Assembly (NCBI GenBank): GCA_031262125.1
Contig: JAISII010000115.1
Coordinates: 1-9,997 of the forward strand
Source of the DNA: Oscillospiraceae bacterium
GTDB lineage: Bacteria > Bacillota > Clostridia > Oscillospirales > Acutalibacteraceae
Length of the DNA: 9,997 bases
Direction of reading: 5' to 3'
The position numbers were made by a program, and so were the translations under genes. Positions within the stretch are counted from its first letter, which is position 1, and the number at the start of each line of letters is the position of its first letter. Shown here in pieces: positions 1-6,422 of the stretch. The notes under the pieces are model-generated. The model was not told the DNA's origin. It searched no databases and saw only the letters and a list, made by a program, of their open reading frames with translations.

Positions 1-372
1 GACACCCTAACCGACCAACCCGAACGGGCCCTTGCCGCCGAAATGCTGCGAGAAAAGCTGCTGCGGTGCTTGGATAAAGAAATACCGCACGGCACGGCGG
101 TTGTTATAGAAAAAATGAAGACCCGTGAGCAAGCCCCTATTTTAGATATAGACGCCACAATTTTTTGCGAGCGAACATCGCACAAAGGCATAATAATTGG
201 CAAAGGCGGGCAAATGCTTAAAAAAATAAGCACCTCGGCACGGGTTGATATGGAACGCTTTTTTGACTGCAAGGTTAATTTGCAGGTTTGGGTTAAGGTT
301 AAAGAGGGTTGGCGTAACAGGGATGGGATGCTGAAAAATTTTGGCTTTGACGAAAAGCTTTTTGAGGGGTGA
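1..372 (+). CDS. era: GTPase Era, C-terminal part (5' end outside window)
   Basis: The reading frame is open from base 1 and ends at TGA 370-372, giving 123 residues of the C-terminal third of Era. Era is the essential GTPase that binds the 3' end of 16S rRNA through its KH domain and helps mature the 30S subunit. The G domain is outside the window. What is visible is the linker motif TDQPERALAAEMLREK, then EIPHGTAVVIE, then the KH signature GIIIGKGGQMLKKI, then a family-typical tail VWVKVKEGWRNRDGMLKNFGF. Length from the linker to the end is normal, so the 3' end is intact. Downstream lie a YqzL-like gene and recO, the order known from Bacillus subtilis (era-yqzL-recO). A palindromic repeat begins at the last base of the stop codon, and no separate ordinary terminator is visible; the repeat's own GC-rich hairpins may end transcription. 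Confidence 0.95.
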   Translation, partial: DTLTDQPERALAAEMLREKLLRCLDKEIPHGTAVVIEKMKTREQAPILDIDATIFCERTSHKGIIIGKGGQMLKKISTSARVDMERFFDCKVNLQVWVKVKEGWRNRDGMLKNFGFDEKLFEG

Positions 373-626
373 ACCACCCCGTCTTTGCTAACGCAAAGCC
401 ACCCCTCCACGGAGGGGAATATTTGCACAAACAGTAAACTAAGAGCAAACCACACAGTTAAGTTTTACATATACAAGCCCATCAACCAACCTAAAGTCTC
501 GGCAATGAGGAGAAATTCCCCTCCGAGGAGGGGTGGCTGCTCCCTAAGAAAAAAGTAAATTTTTCTTTTAAAAAAATCTAAAAAAAATAATATAGTTTTA
601 GATTGTACAGAGCAGACGGGGTGGTT
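372..626. repeat. Palindromic MITE-like element, copy 1
   Basis: This accounts for most of the 412-nt gap between era and the YqzL-like gene. The outer ends AACCACCCCGTC (372-383) and GACGGGGTGGTT (615-626) are exact inverse complements. Inner arms at 398-420 and 515-537 (CCCCTCC / GGAGGGG) are also inverted. A small hairpin CTTTGC-TAAC-GCAAAG sits at 383-398. The central part shares short blocks with the copy at 1776-1965, including AAAGTCTC and ACCAACC/ACCAGCC, so the two are homologous. The right arm differs: about 77 nt of AT-rich sequence (538-614), holding an ATCTAAAA/TTTTAGAT inverted repeat, replaces the short GTAA hairpin found in the other copy. No coding sequence is apparent. An 8-bp direct repeat TTTTGAGG lies at 360-367 and 625-632, not flush with the ends. 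A non-autonomous mobile element or a structured RNA are both possible. Confidence 0.7.
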
Positions 627-721
627 TTGAGGCAAAGTAGATAAGGAGAAAAAAGAGTAGTTTTATAAAAATAAAAATTTACTACAATTTTCTACCTATA
701 TTCCCGCTGTTTTTTCTTATA

Positions 722-760
722 ATAAACCAAGAGCCTATATTTTAACAGTAATTGGTTTAT
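722..760 (+). promoter_or_regulatory. Inverted repeat in the leader of the yqzL-recO pair
   Basis: ATAAACCAA (722-730) and TTGGTTTAT (752-760) are a perfect 9-bp inverted repeat with a 21-nt loop, ending 10 nt before the AGGAGGG ribosome binding site at 771-777. A TATAAT-like hexamer lies at 718-723 but has no convincing -35 box. It could be a leader hairpin or an operator; nothing in the sequence decides between these. Confidence 0.3.
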
Positions 761-784
761 AAAGAAAAGCAGGAGGGCAAAAAA

Positions 785-961
785 ATGACAAATATTGACC
801 CATGGTCTACGTTTTTCCAAAGCGGAAGTGTGCTTGACTATTTGCGATTTAGGGCATACGAAAACGCTGCCGAAGTGGCTAAATCGGGCGAAAAACCAAC
901 GGAGGGCGAAATTGAAGCTGAATACTACGGGCCTGATTATCAAAGAACAGAATTTAGATGA
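785..961 (+). CDS. yqzL: YqzL-like small protein (58 aa)
   Basis: ATG 785 is preceded by a strong AGGAGGG (771-777), and the frame ends at TGA 959-961. The product starts MTNIDPWSTFFQSGSVLDYLRFRAYEN and ends in an acidic tail rich in Glu. It has no signal peptide, no membrane segment and no Cys. The N-terminal pattern W-x2-F-x2-[ST]-G-x3-YL-x-[FY] and the position between era and recO are those of the YqzL family, whose function is unknown. The identification rests on position and a short motif; the C-terminal half is not recognised. The last 50 nt overlap the start of recO in another frame, so the two genes are probably translationally coupled and share a transcript. A frame extending upstream to 752 has no ribosome binding site of its own and is not used. 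Confidence 0.72.
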   Translation: MTNIDPWSTFFQSGSVLDYLRFRAYENAAEVAKSGEKPTEGEIEAEYYGPDYQRTEFR

Positions 962-1712
962 GAACGATAAAATCGTAACAGCTCTAACCAAAGATTACGG
1001 CGTTATTAAGGCGTTTGCAAAAAATGCCAAAAACATCCGCAAATCTTTAAGCACCGGGGTTTCGCTGCTTTCTTTTTCCAAACTGGATATTTTTGTGGGG
1101 AAAGAAAGCTACATAATTAACGACGCCGGCAGCATTGAGATTTTTTTTGAGCTGCGTAAAGATATTTTTAAAATGGCAATGGCTCAGTATTTTTGCGAGC
1201 TTGCAGGTGCACTTTGCCCTACCGACGCCCCTGCAAACGAGCAGTTGAGCATAATTTTAAACGCACTGCATTTGCTGTGCAAAACCGACAAAACCCCCCT
1301 GTTAATAAAACCTTGTGTAGAGCTGCGGCTGCTTTGTGCCGCCGGGTATATGCCCGACCTTGTAATGTGCAGCACCTGCGGAGCTTATGAGCAGAAAACA
1401 ATGCACTTTTTGCCCAAAAGCGGCAAGCTGTGCTGTGCCGAATGTTATAACAAAACCGTTTTTACCCCCGAAGACGGCACACAAAATTACAGCCATGCTA
1501 ATAAAAAAACTGCCCCAGAGCCGGGAGTAGAAATTGATATGGGCATTGTAACCGCTTTGCGGCATATTACGTTTGTGCCGGCGGCAAAGCTGTTTTCGTT
1601 TGAGTTACCGCAAGAGAGCTTGGTACGGCTTAACCAACTTACCGAGCTGTATCTTGCCTATACCGTGCAGCAGGATTTTGTAACTTTAAAGTTTTTAAAA
1701 GGGTGTTTGTAA
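912..1712 (+). CDS. recO: DNA repair protein RecO
   Basis: RecO works with RecF and RecR to load RecA onto SSB-coated single-stranded DNA in gap repair. The start chosen is TTG 912: GGAGG at 901-905 lies 6 nt upstream, and translation from there gives KLNTTGLIIKEQNLDENDKIV, the usual RecO N-terminus, with no extra residues. Residues about 1-80 form the OB-fold region (G7-L-I-I-K, DKIV 19-22, Y29-G30, AFAK 34-37). A helical domain follows. A four-Cys zinc site is visible at C153-x2-C156 and C175-x2-C178, with an extra C174. Length is 266 aa, normal for the family. Upstream codons in this frame, back to 795, read through the YqzL-like gene and do not resemble RecO. The last codons and stop lie inside the outer arm of a palindromic repeat (1704-1728). 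Confidence 0.94.
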   Translation: MKLNTTGLIIKEQNLDENDKIVTALTKDYGVIKAFAKNAKNIRKSLSTGVSLLSFSKLDIFVGKESYIINDAGSIEIFFELRKDIFKMAMAQYFCELAGALCPTDAPANEQLSIILNALHLLCKTDKTPLLIKPCVELRLLCAAGYMPDLVMCSTCGAYEQKTMHFLPKSGKLCCAECYNKTVFTPEDGTQNYSHANKKTAPEPGVEIDMGIVTALRHITFVPAAKLFSFELPQESLVRLNQLTELYLAYTVQQDFVTLKFLKGCL

Positions 1713-2030
1713 ACCTCCCCGACCTTAAAAAATTTAGTTTTATTCTAAATTTATTTTATAAAAAAATTCTTGTACAAACCACCCCGTCAATGCTTACGCA
1801 TTGCCACCCCTCCCCGGAGGGGAAAATTAGCACATCTAATAGACAGATAGCGAACCACTAAGAGTTCAAATATAAAAATATTCCAACCAGCCCAAAGTCT
1901 CTTAAAAGCGGAAATATTCCCCTCCGGGGAGGGGTGGCAATGCGTAAGCATTGACGGGGTGGTTTCTGCGGAAAATTTTATTTTTATTTAAATTAAAATA
2001 GAATTTTATTTTTTTAGGTCGGGGTGGTTT
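1711..2030. repeat. Outer palindromic element enclosing copy 2
   Basis: AAACCTCCCCGACC (1711-1724) and GGTCGGGGTGGTTT (2017-2030) form an inverted pair with one mismatch. They resemble the termini of the inner element (AAACCACCCCGTC). The AT-rich arms 1725-1775 and 1966-2016 are roughly complementary to each other. Pairing extends outward past the termini: GTTTG at 1704-1708 faces CAAAC at 2032-2036, so it covers the recO stop codon. A further half-terminus, GGGTGGTTTGTA, lies at 2039-2050. The simplest reading is one element inserted in a relative of itself. An alternative is one long element with extended arms. Together with the promoter at 2075 this accounts for the 464-nt gap after recO. 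Confidence 0.5.
1776..1965. repeat. Palindromic MITE-like element, copy 2
   Basis: Left arm 1776-1824 and right arm 1917-1965 are perfect inverse complements over 49 bp. Each arm holds three modules: the terminus AAACCACCCCGTC, a small hairpin CAATGC-TTAC-GCATTG (1788-1803), and CCCCTCC/GGAGGGG. The 92-bp centre shares CCAACCAGCCCAAAGTCTC-like blocks with the copy at 372-626. There is no open reading frame of note, and no clear target-site duplication at its edges. Transcribed from either strand it would make a very stable hairpin, so it may also end transcription after recO. Confidence 0.75.
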
Positions 2031-2074
2031 GCAAACAAGGGTGGTTTGTATGCAAAATTTCTTAGAAATTTCAT

Positions 2075-2101
2075 TTGACAGTCGGTTATTTTTATGATAA
2101 T
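2075..2101 (+). promoter_or_regulatory. Probable sigma-A promoter for the cyclophilin gene
   Basis: A perfect TTGACA (2075-2080) is followed after 15 nt by GATAAT (2096-2101). Transcription would start near 2108, giving a leader of roughly 70 nt. A palindrome AAATTTCT-T-AGAAATTT (2055-2071) lies immediately upstream of the -35 box and could be an operator. The 15-nt spacer is short; TAATCT at 17 nt is a weaker alternative -10. Confidence 0.5.
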
Positions 2102-2176
2102 CTTTTTGATGATGAATTTCTGCATTCTGCATTATTATTTATTATTTATAAAAAAGCAAGGAGAATTTTAAAACAA

Positions 2177-2815
2177 ATGAAGACTAAAAAAAGAATACCT
2201 TTAATAGCACTGATTTTAGCAATTGCAATTTGTGCAGTGTGCCTTGGCGGGTGCAACAATAACTGGGGGGTAGAAAAAGTGAAAAAAACAACACCAACAA
2301 CAACTATTGCAGGGCCTGCAAGCACCGAGCTTGTGGCAACAAACTTGATTGAAATTGTGGTTAAAGATTTTGGCAGCATTAAGGTTGAACTTTACAGAGA
2401 GGCCGCACCTATAACCGTTGACAATTTTATTAAGCTGATTAACGAAAAATATTTCGACGGCTTAACATTCCACCGCATTATTAAAAACTTTATGATACAG
2501 GGCGGGCAAGGTGCAACCGAGCTTACCCCCATAAAGGGCGAGTTTTATTCAAACGGTTGGAACAACCCAATCGAGCATACCCGAGGCACAATTTCCATGG
2601 CACGCACCAATATGGTCGATAGTGCCACAAGCCAGTTCTTCATTTGCGACGCAACTTCGCCGCATTTAGATGGTCAATATGCTGCCTTTGGGCGAGTTAC
2701 CGAGGGCATGGAAGTTGTTGACAGCATTGCAAACACCCCTGTTACCGACAACAACGGCACGGTTGCTGCTGCAAACCAACCCGTTATTGAAACAATTAAG
2801 GATATTACAGAGTAA
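2177..2815 (+). CDS. Lipoprotein peptidyl-prolyl cis-trans isomerase, cyclophilin type
   Basis: The predicted 212-aa product is an exported, membrane-anchored cyclophilin that speeds cis-trans isomerisation of X-Pro bonds in folding secreted proteins. ATG 2177 follows AAGGAGA (2158-2164) at 12 nt. Residues 1-25 are a lipoprotein signal peptide (KTKKR, a hydrophobic core, lipobox LGGC), with Cys26 as the lipidated residue. A Thr-rich linker runs to about residue 56. The cyclophilin domain covers about 57-212. Active-site landmarks are FHRIIKNFMIQGG (98-110; Arg100, Phe105, Met106, Gln108 in the positions of CypA R55, F60, M61, Q63), SMA (140-142), SQFFI (152-156) and HLDGQYAAFGRV (163-174). 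His163 stands where CypA has Trp121, common in bacterial members. It has its own promoter and a terminator, so it is probably monocistronic. The domain is certain; the substrate is unknown. Confidence 0.93.
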   Translation: MKTKKRIPLIALILAIAICAVCLGGCNNNWGVEKVKKTTPTTTIAGPASTELVATNLIEIVVKDFGSIKVELYREAAPITVDNFIKLINEKYFDGLTFHRIIKNFMIQGGQGATELTPIKGEFYSNGWNNPIEHTRGTISMARTNMVDSATSQFFICDATSPHLDGQYAAFGRVTEGMEVVDSIANTPVTDNNGTVAAANQPVIETIKDITE

Positions 2816-2835
2816 TAAACTAAAGCAAAACAACT

Positions 2836-2877
2836 CGGCCCATGGTCTTGAAAAAAAGACGGTGGGCTGGTTTTTTT
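2836..2877 (+). terminator. Rho-independent terminator of the cyclophilin gene
   Basis: The left stem 2836-2849 (CGGCCCATGGTCTT) pairs with 2856-2869 (AAGACGGTGGGCTG) with two wobbles and one mismatch. It is followed by G and seven T (2871-2877). It lies 20 nt after the stop codon. Confidence 0.85.
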
Positions 2878-3014
2878 ACCCTATATAACACTCGCTTTGC
2901 CGGTTTTGGACGGCGGGAGGAAATGGGGGAGCTTTTTGCTCCTTTGAAAAAACAATAAAATCTACAAAAAATTAGCAAAACAACAAAAAACCTCTTTTAT
3001 TTAACGTAAAATTA

Positions 3015-3023
3015 TGGTAAAAT
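3015..3023 (+). promoter_or_regulatory. Possible extended -10 promoter for parA
   Basis: TGGTAAAAT (3015-3023) fits an extended -10 element (TGN plus TAAAAT), 51 nt before the parA start. The -35 region (about 2995-3001, TTTTATT) is poor, so the call rests on the extended -10 alone. Confidence 0.35.
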
Positions 3024-3073
3024 AATAGCACTGCCCGTATTGGGTAGCGATTTTTGCAAAAAGGACTGATAAT

Positions 3074-3841
3074 TTGGCAAAGGTTATTGCGGTTGCAAAC
3101 CAAAAAGGCGGCGTTGGCAAGACCACTTCGGCAGTTAATTTGGCGGCAGCTGTTGGAATGTGCGGAAAAAGAACAATTCTGATAGATGTTGACCCCCAAG
3201 GCAACGCCACAAGCGGTGTTGGCGGCGACAAACGCAGTGCAAAAAAGTCGACATACGATATTTTGGTGAGCCGAGAAGACCCTAAAAATTGCATTATGCG
3301 TACTAAATTTGCAAATCTTGATTTAATCCCCGCAAGTTTGGATTTGGCGGCGGCAGAAATTGAGATTATCGACCAACCTCACCGAGAAGCAATTTTGAAA
3401 AACGCAATTGCCGCAATAAAGCCGGATTATGATTATATTTTTATTGATTGCCCGCCGTCGTTGGGGCTGATTACTACAAATTCGCTGACGGCTGCCGCCA
3501 CGGTTTTCGTGCCGATTCAGTGCGAATATTATGCGTTGGAGGGCTTGTCGCAGCTTATGAACACGGTGCGACGTATTAAGCGGCAATATAACCCGATGCT
3601 GGACATAGAGGGCATTTTGCTGACGATGTATGACGGGCGGTTGAATCTAACACAGCAGGTTGTGGCACAGGTTAAGCAGTTCTTCCCCAAAAAGGTTTTT
3701 GCAACGGTAATCCCTCGTGGGGTGCGGATTTCGGAAGCCCCGAGCTATGGGATGCCGGTTATGTATTATGACAGAAACAGCAAGGGTTCGCAGGCTTATA
3801 TTGACTTAGCACGGGAATTTTTGAACAATAATAAGGCGTAA
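3074..3841 (+). CDS. parA: Chromosome partitioning ATPase ParA (Soj)
   Basis: This 255-aa ParA/MinD-type ATPase works with ParB on origin segregation, and in Firmicutes (Soj) also acts on DnaA. TTG 3074 is the start, with AAGGA (3061-3065) 8 nt upstream; translation gives MAKVIAVANQKGGVGKTT, the canonical N-terminus. The deviant Walker A is KGGVGKTT (11-18), with signature Lys11. Switch I/Walker A' is DVDPQGN (38-44). Walker B is YIFIDCPPSLG (121-131). It has no N-terminal helix-turn-helix extension, which marks it as the short chromosomal type rather than a P1-type plasmid ParA. parB follows after 92 nt with no terminator between, so the two are probably one operon. Possible promoter at 3015. 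Confidence 0.96.
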   Translation: MAKVIAVANQKGGVGKTTSAVNLAAAVGMCGKRTILIDVDPQGNATSGVGGDKRSAKKSTYDILVSREDPKNCIMRTKFANLDLIPASLDLAAAEIEIIDQPHREAILKNAIAAIKPDYDYIFIDCPPSLGLITTNSLTAAATVFVPIQCEYYALEGLSQLMNTVRRIKRQYNPMLDIEGILLTMYDGRLNLTQQVVAQVKQFFPKKVFATVIPRGVRISEAPSYGMPVMYYDRNSKGSQAYIDLAREFLNNNKA

Positions 3842-3933
3842 ATTTTGCTGTATTTTAAAAGAAAATAGAGATGTTCTGTGTGAAAAATTTTTAAAATTAA
3901 CGGCAAAATGTTATACAAAGAAGGAGCAGAAAG

Positions 3934-4797
3934 ATGAAAAAAGGGCTTGGAAAAGGGCTTGATTCGATTTTTTTGGAAAATATAAATGAAGACCAAAACA
4001 ACACAATAGTGCTGCCCATAACAGAAATTGAACCGAACGCCGACCAACCACGGCGTGAGTTTGATGAGGAACGCTTGCAAGAACTGTCGGCAAGCATTGC
4101 AGAGCACGGGTTGCTGCAACCCATTTTGGTTCGTCCTCTGCTTGGCGGAGGGTACGAAATTGTGGCAGGCGAACGTCGCTACCGTGCCGCAAGAATGGCA
4201 CAACTTACCGAAGTGCCTGTAGTAGTGCGGGATTTATCGGACAGCCAAACAATGGAGCTTGCCCTGATTGAAAACCTGCAAAGAGAAAATTTGAACGCAC
4301 TGGAAGAGGCACAAGGCTATAAAGCGTTGATTGAACAGTACGGCTTTTCGCAAGAGGAAGTTGCGGCATCGGTGGGGAAATCTCGCCCCGCAGTTGCCAA
4401 TGCTTTGCGGTTGTTGGCACTGCCTGAGGATATAAAAATTCTGCTGGTAAAAAACAAAATTTCGGCAGGGCACGGCAGAGCTTTGCTGGGGCTGAAAGAT
4501 ATTGCCGCAGCACACGAGCTTGCCGCACTGGTAGAGGAAAAAGAGCTATCGGTAAGGCAAACCGAAAAACTGGTTAAGGAATACAACGAATTTGCTGAAA
4601 ACGAAGGCAAGTCCCGCAAGAAAAAACCCGAAAAATTAGCAAAAGCTTTTGTAGAAACTCAGCTTGCTTTAACCGAACATTTGGGCAGAAAAGTTAAAAT
4701 TGTGCCGGCTAAAAATAAAGAGGGCGGTACGCTGCAAATTGAGTTTTATTCGGAAGAGGAATTAAAAGAGCTTGCAAAAGTGTTGGGTAAATACTAA
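3934..4797 (+). CDS. parB: Chromosome partitioning protein ParB (Spo0J)
   Basis: This 287-aa ParB is the CTP-dependent clamp that loads at parS sites near the origin, spreads on DNA, recruits SMC and stimulates ParA. ATG 3934 follows AAGGAG (3921-3926) at 7 nt. Residues 1-13 (MKKGLGKGLDSIF) are the basic peptide that stimulates ParA. The N-terminal CTPase domain holds QPR (38-40), GERRYRA (79-85, the CTP-binding box II) and ENLQREN (113-119). The parS-binding helix-turn-helix lies at about 138-161 (FSQEEVAASVGKSRPAVANA). ISAGHGRALL (176-185) follows, then a Lys-rich linker and a C-terminal dimerisation region. No match to the parS consensus was seen in this window. The protein is full length and intact. 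Confidence 0.96.
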   Translation: MKKGLGKGLDSIFLENINEDQNNTIVLPITEIEPNADQPRREFDEERLQELSASIAEHGLLQPILVRPLLGGGYEIVAGERRYRAARMAQLTEVPVVVRDLSDSQTMELALIENLQRENLNALEEAQGYKALIEQYGFSQEEVAASVGKSRPAVANALRLLALPEDIKILLVKNKISAGHGRALLGLKDIAAAHELAALVEEKELSVRQTEKLVKEYNEFAENEGKSRKKKPEKLAKAFVETQLALTEHLGRKVKIVPAKNKEGGTLQIEFYSEEELKELAKVLGKY

Positions 4798-4826
4798 TTT
4801 GCAATTAGGCAAACGAAAAAGCAAAG

Positions 4827-4841
4827 GTTAATGTAATTAAC
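4827..4841. promoter_or_regulatory. Palindrome upstream of serS
   Basis: GTTAAT-GTA-ATTAAC is a perfect 15-bp interrupted palindrome in the 111-nt parB-serS gap. It overlaps a possible -35 (TTAACA 4837-4842), though the best nearby -10-like hexamer (TATATT 4857-4862) is only 14 nt away. It may be an operator or chance in AT-rich DNA. No T-box leader elements were found here. Confidence 0.25.
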
Positions 4842-4908
4842 ACAGCATGCTAATTATATATTACGGCAGAGCAGATACGTAATCAATAAAAAATGGAGAA
4901 ATTGAGAA

Positions 4909-6186
4909 ATGATTGACATCAAATTTTTGAGAGAGAACCCCGAAATAGTTAGGGAGAATATTAAAAAGAAGTTTAGAGACAGCAAGCTGCCGCTGGTGGA
5001 CACCGTGCTGGAGCTTGATGTTAAGAGCCGGGAAATTAAAGGGCAGGCAGATGAGCTGCGAGCCAACCGCAATAAGCTAAGCAAGCAAATAGGCGGGTTG
5101 ATGGCGAAAGGCGAGAGGGAAGAAGCCGAAAAAATTAAGGCAATTGTTGCCGAGCAAGCCGAGCATTTGGCTCAGCTTGAAAAGTGGGAGAGCGACCTTG
5201 CGGCACAGGTTACCGAGGCTATGATGCAAATTCCGAATATAATTGACGACGATGTGCCCATTGGCAAAAACGACGAGGACAATGTGCAGGTTACGGTTTA
5301 TGGCGACCCTGTTGTGCCGGAATTTGAAATCCCCTACCATGCCGAAATAATGGAGAAATTTAACGGACTTGACCTTGACAGTGCACGAAAAGTAGCCGGA
5401 AACGGGTTCTATTACCTTATGGGCGACATTGCACGGCTGCATTCGGCGGTTATTTCGTACGCTCGGGATTTTATGATTGACCGTGGGTTTACCTATTGCG
5501 TGCCGCCGTTTATGATTCGCAGCGAGGTTGTGTCGGGCGTTATGAGCTTTGCCGAAATGGACTCGATGATGTACAAAATAGAGGGTGAAGATTTATATCT
5601 GATTGGCACCAGCGAACACTCGATGATCGGCAAATTTATCGACACGATTATTAAAGAAGACGAGCTTCCCCTTACTCTTACAAGCTATTCGCCCTGTTTT
5701 AGAAAAGAAAAGGGTGCTCACGGCATAGAGGAGCGAGGCGTTTACAGGATTCATCAGTTTGAAAAACAAGAGATGATTGTGCTGTGCAAGCCGGAGGAAA
5801 GCCGTGAGTGGTTCACAAAGCTTTGGCAAAACACGGTTGACTTGTTCCGCAGTTTAGACATCCCCGTGCGTACTTTGGAGTGCTGCTCGGGAGATTTAGC
5901 GGATTTGAAGGTTAAATCTTACGATGTTGAGGCATGGTCGCCCCGCCAAAAGAAGTATTTTGAGGTTGGCAGTTGCTCAAACCTAAGCGACGCACAAGCC
6001 CGCCGGCTTAAAATTCGGGTTAACGGCAAAAACGGCAAATATTTTGCCCACACGCTCAACAATACCGTGGTTGCTCCCCCACGAATGTTGATTGCGTTTT
6101 TAGAAAATAACCTGCAAGCCGATGGTTCGGTGAAAATCCCCGAGGCTTTGCGGGCTTATATGGGCGGGAAAGAAGTTATTGAGTAG
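4909..6186 (+). CDS. serS: Serine--tRNA ligase (SerRS)
   Basis: This 425-aa class II aminoacyl-tRNA synthetase charges tRNA-Ser (and tRNA-Sec) in the cytoplasm. ATG 4909 follows GGAG (4895-4898). Residues about 1-110 form the coiled-coil tRNA-binding arm (MIDIKFLRENPEIVRENIKK, then charged helices). The catalytic core follows: GTSEH (233-237), motif 2 around SPCFRKEKGAHG (261-272) with VYRIHQFEKQEM (278-289), and motif 3 at APPRMLIAFLEN (389-400) with its conserved Arg392. GTSEH and the SPCFR/HTLNNTVVAPPR sequences resemble archaeal and eukaryotic SerRS (TSEQ or TSEH) more than the common bacterial TAEVP form, so this is a divergent SerRS subgroup; I believe other Clostridia carry similar forms, from memory. 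It is downstream of parB and may be partly co-transcribed with it. A terminator ends it at 6256. Confidence 0.95.
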   Translation: MIDIKFLRENPEIVRENIKKKFRDSKLPLVDTVLELDVKSREIKGQADELRANRNKLSKQIGGLMAKGEREEAEKIKAIVAEQAEHLAQLEKWESDLAAQVTEAMMQIPNIIDDDVPIGKNDEDNVQVTVYGDPVVPEFEIPYHAEIMEKFNGLDLDSARKVAGNGFYYLMGDIARLHSAVISYARDFMIDRGFTYCVPPFMIRSEVVSGVMSFAEMDSMMYKIEGEDLYLIGTSEHSMIGKFIDTIIKEDELPLTLTSYSPCFRKEKGAHGIEERGVYRIHQFEKQEMIVLCKPEESREWFTKLWQNTVDLFRSLDIPVRTLECCSGDLADLKVKSYDVEAWSPRQKKYFEVGSCSNLSDAQARRLKIRVNGKNGKYFAHTLNNTVVAPPRMLIAFLENNLQADGSVKIPEALRAYMGGKEVIE

Positions 6187-6221
6187 GAAAAAAGAATTTA
6201 TTAATTATTTTTTATAAAAAC

Positions 6222-6256
6222 AAAAGCTGCCGGGTTTAACACGCCGGCGGCTTTTT
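6222..6256 (+). terminator. Rho-independent terminator of serS
   Basis: AAAAGCTGCCGG (6222-6233) pairs with CCGGCGGCTTTT (6244-6255) over 12 bp with one G-T wobble and a 10-nt loop. The T-run is 6252-6256. It ends the plus-strand transcript 36 nt after the serS stop. Confidence 0.88.
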
Positions 6257-6275
6257 GAGTAGAGATGCTATTTTG

Positions 6276-6400
6276 ATGAACAATGAATAATGAAGCCGCA
6301 CTTCGTGCTAATGAACAATGAACAATACAAATATGCGGCACAGAATTTGCGGTTGCAATTTATATTGTTCATTATTAACAGTTCACTATTCACTTTTCAC
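6276..6400. repeat. AT-rich TGAACAATGAA repeat region
   Basis: Short degenerate units (TGAACAATGAATAATGAA, TGAACAATGAACAAT) on the left are matched by inverted units on the right (ATTGTTCATTATT, GTTCACTATTCACTTTTCAC). One clear inverted pair is 6319-6332 with 6358-6371, 13 of 14 bases. It lies in the convergent space between serS and tRNA-Thr. No gene or coding signal is seen in 6257-6521. Origin as a decayed mobile or REP-like repeat is a guess. Confidence 0.4.
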
Positions 6401-6422
6401 TGCGGCGAATGCCGTTATGGGG

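Noticed and set aside
795..911. Longer RecO start
   Set aside because: These codons overlap the YqzL-like gene and do not match RecO. TTG 912 has the proper ribosome binding site and N-terminus.
4798..4908. T-box riboswitch before serS
   Set aside because: The gap is only 111 nt and shows no conserved T-box sequence, specifier stem or antiterminator.
2878..4908. parS site or DnaA boxes near parAB
   Set aside because: No match to the parS palindrome core (GTTTCACGTGAAAC) or to TTATCCACA was seen on either strand.
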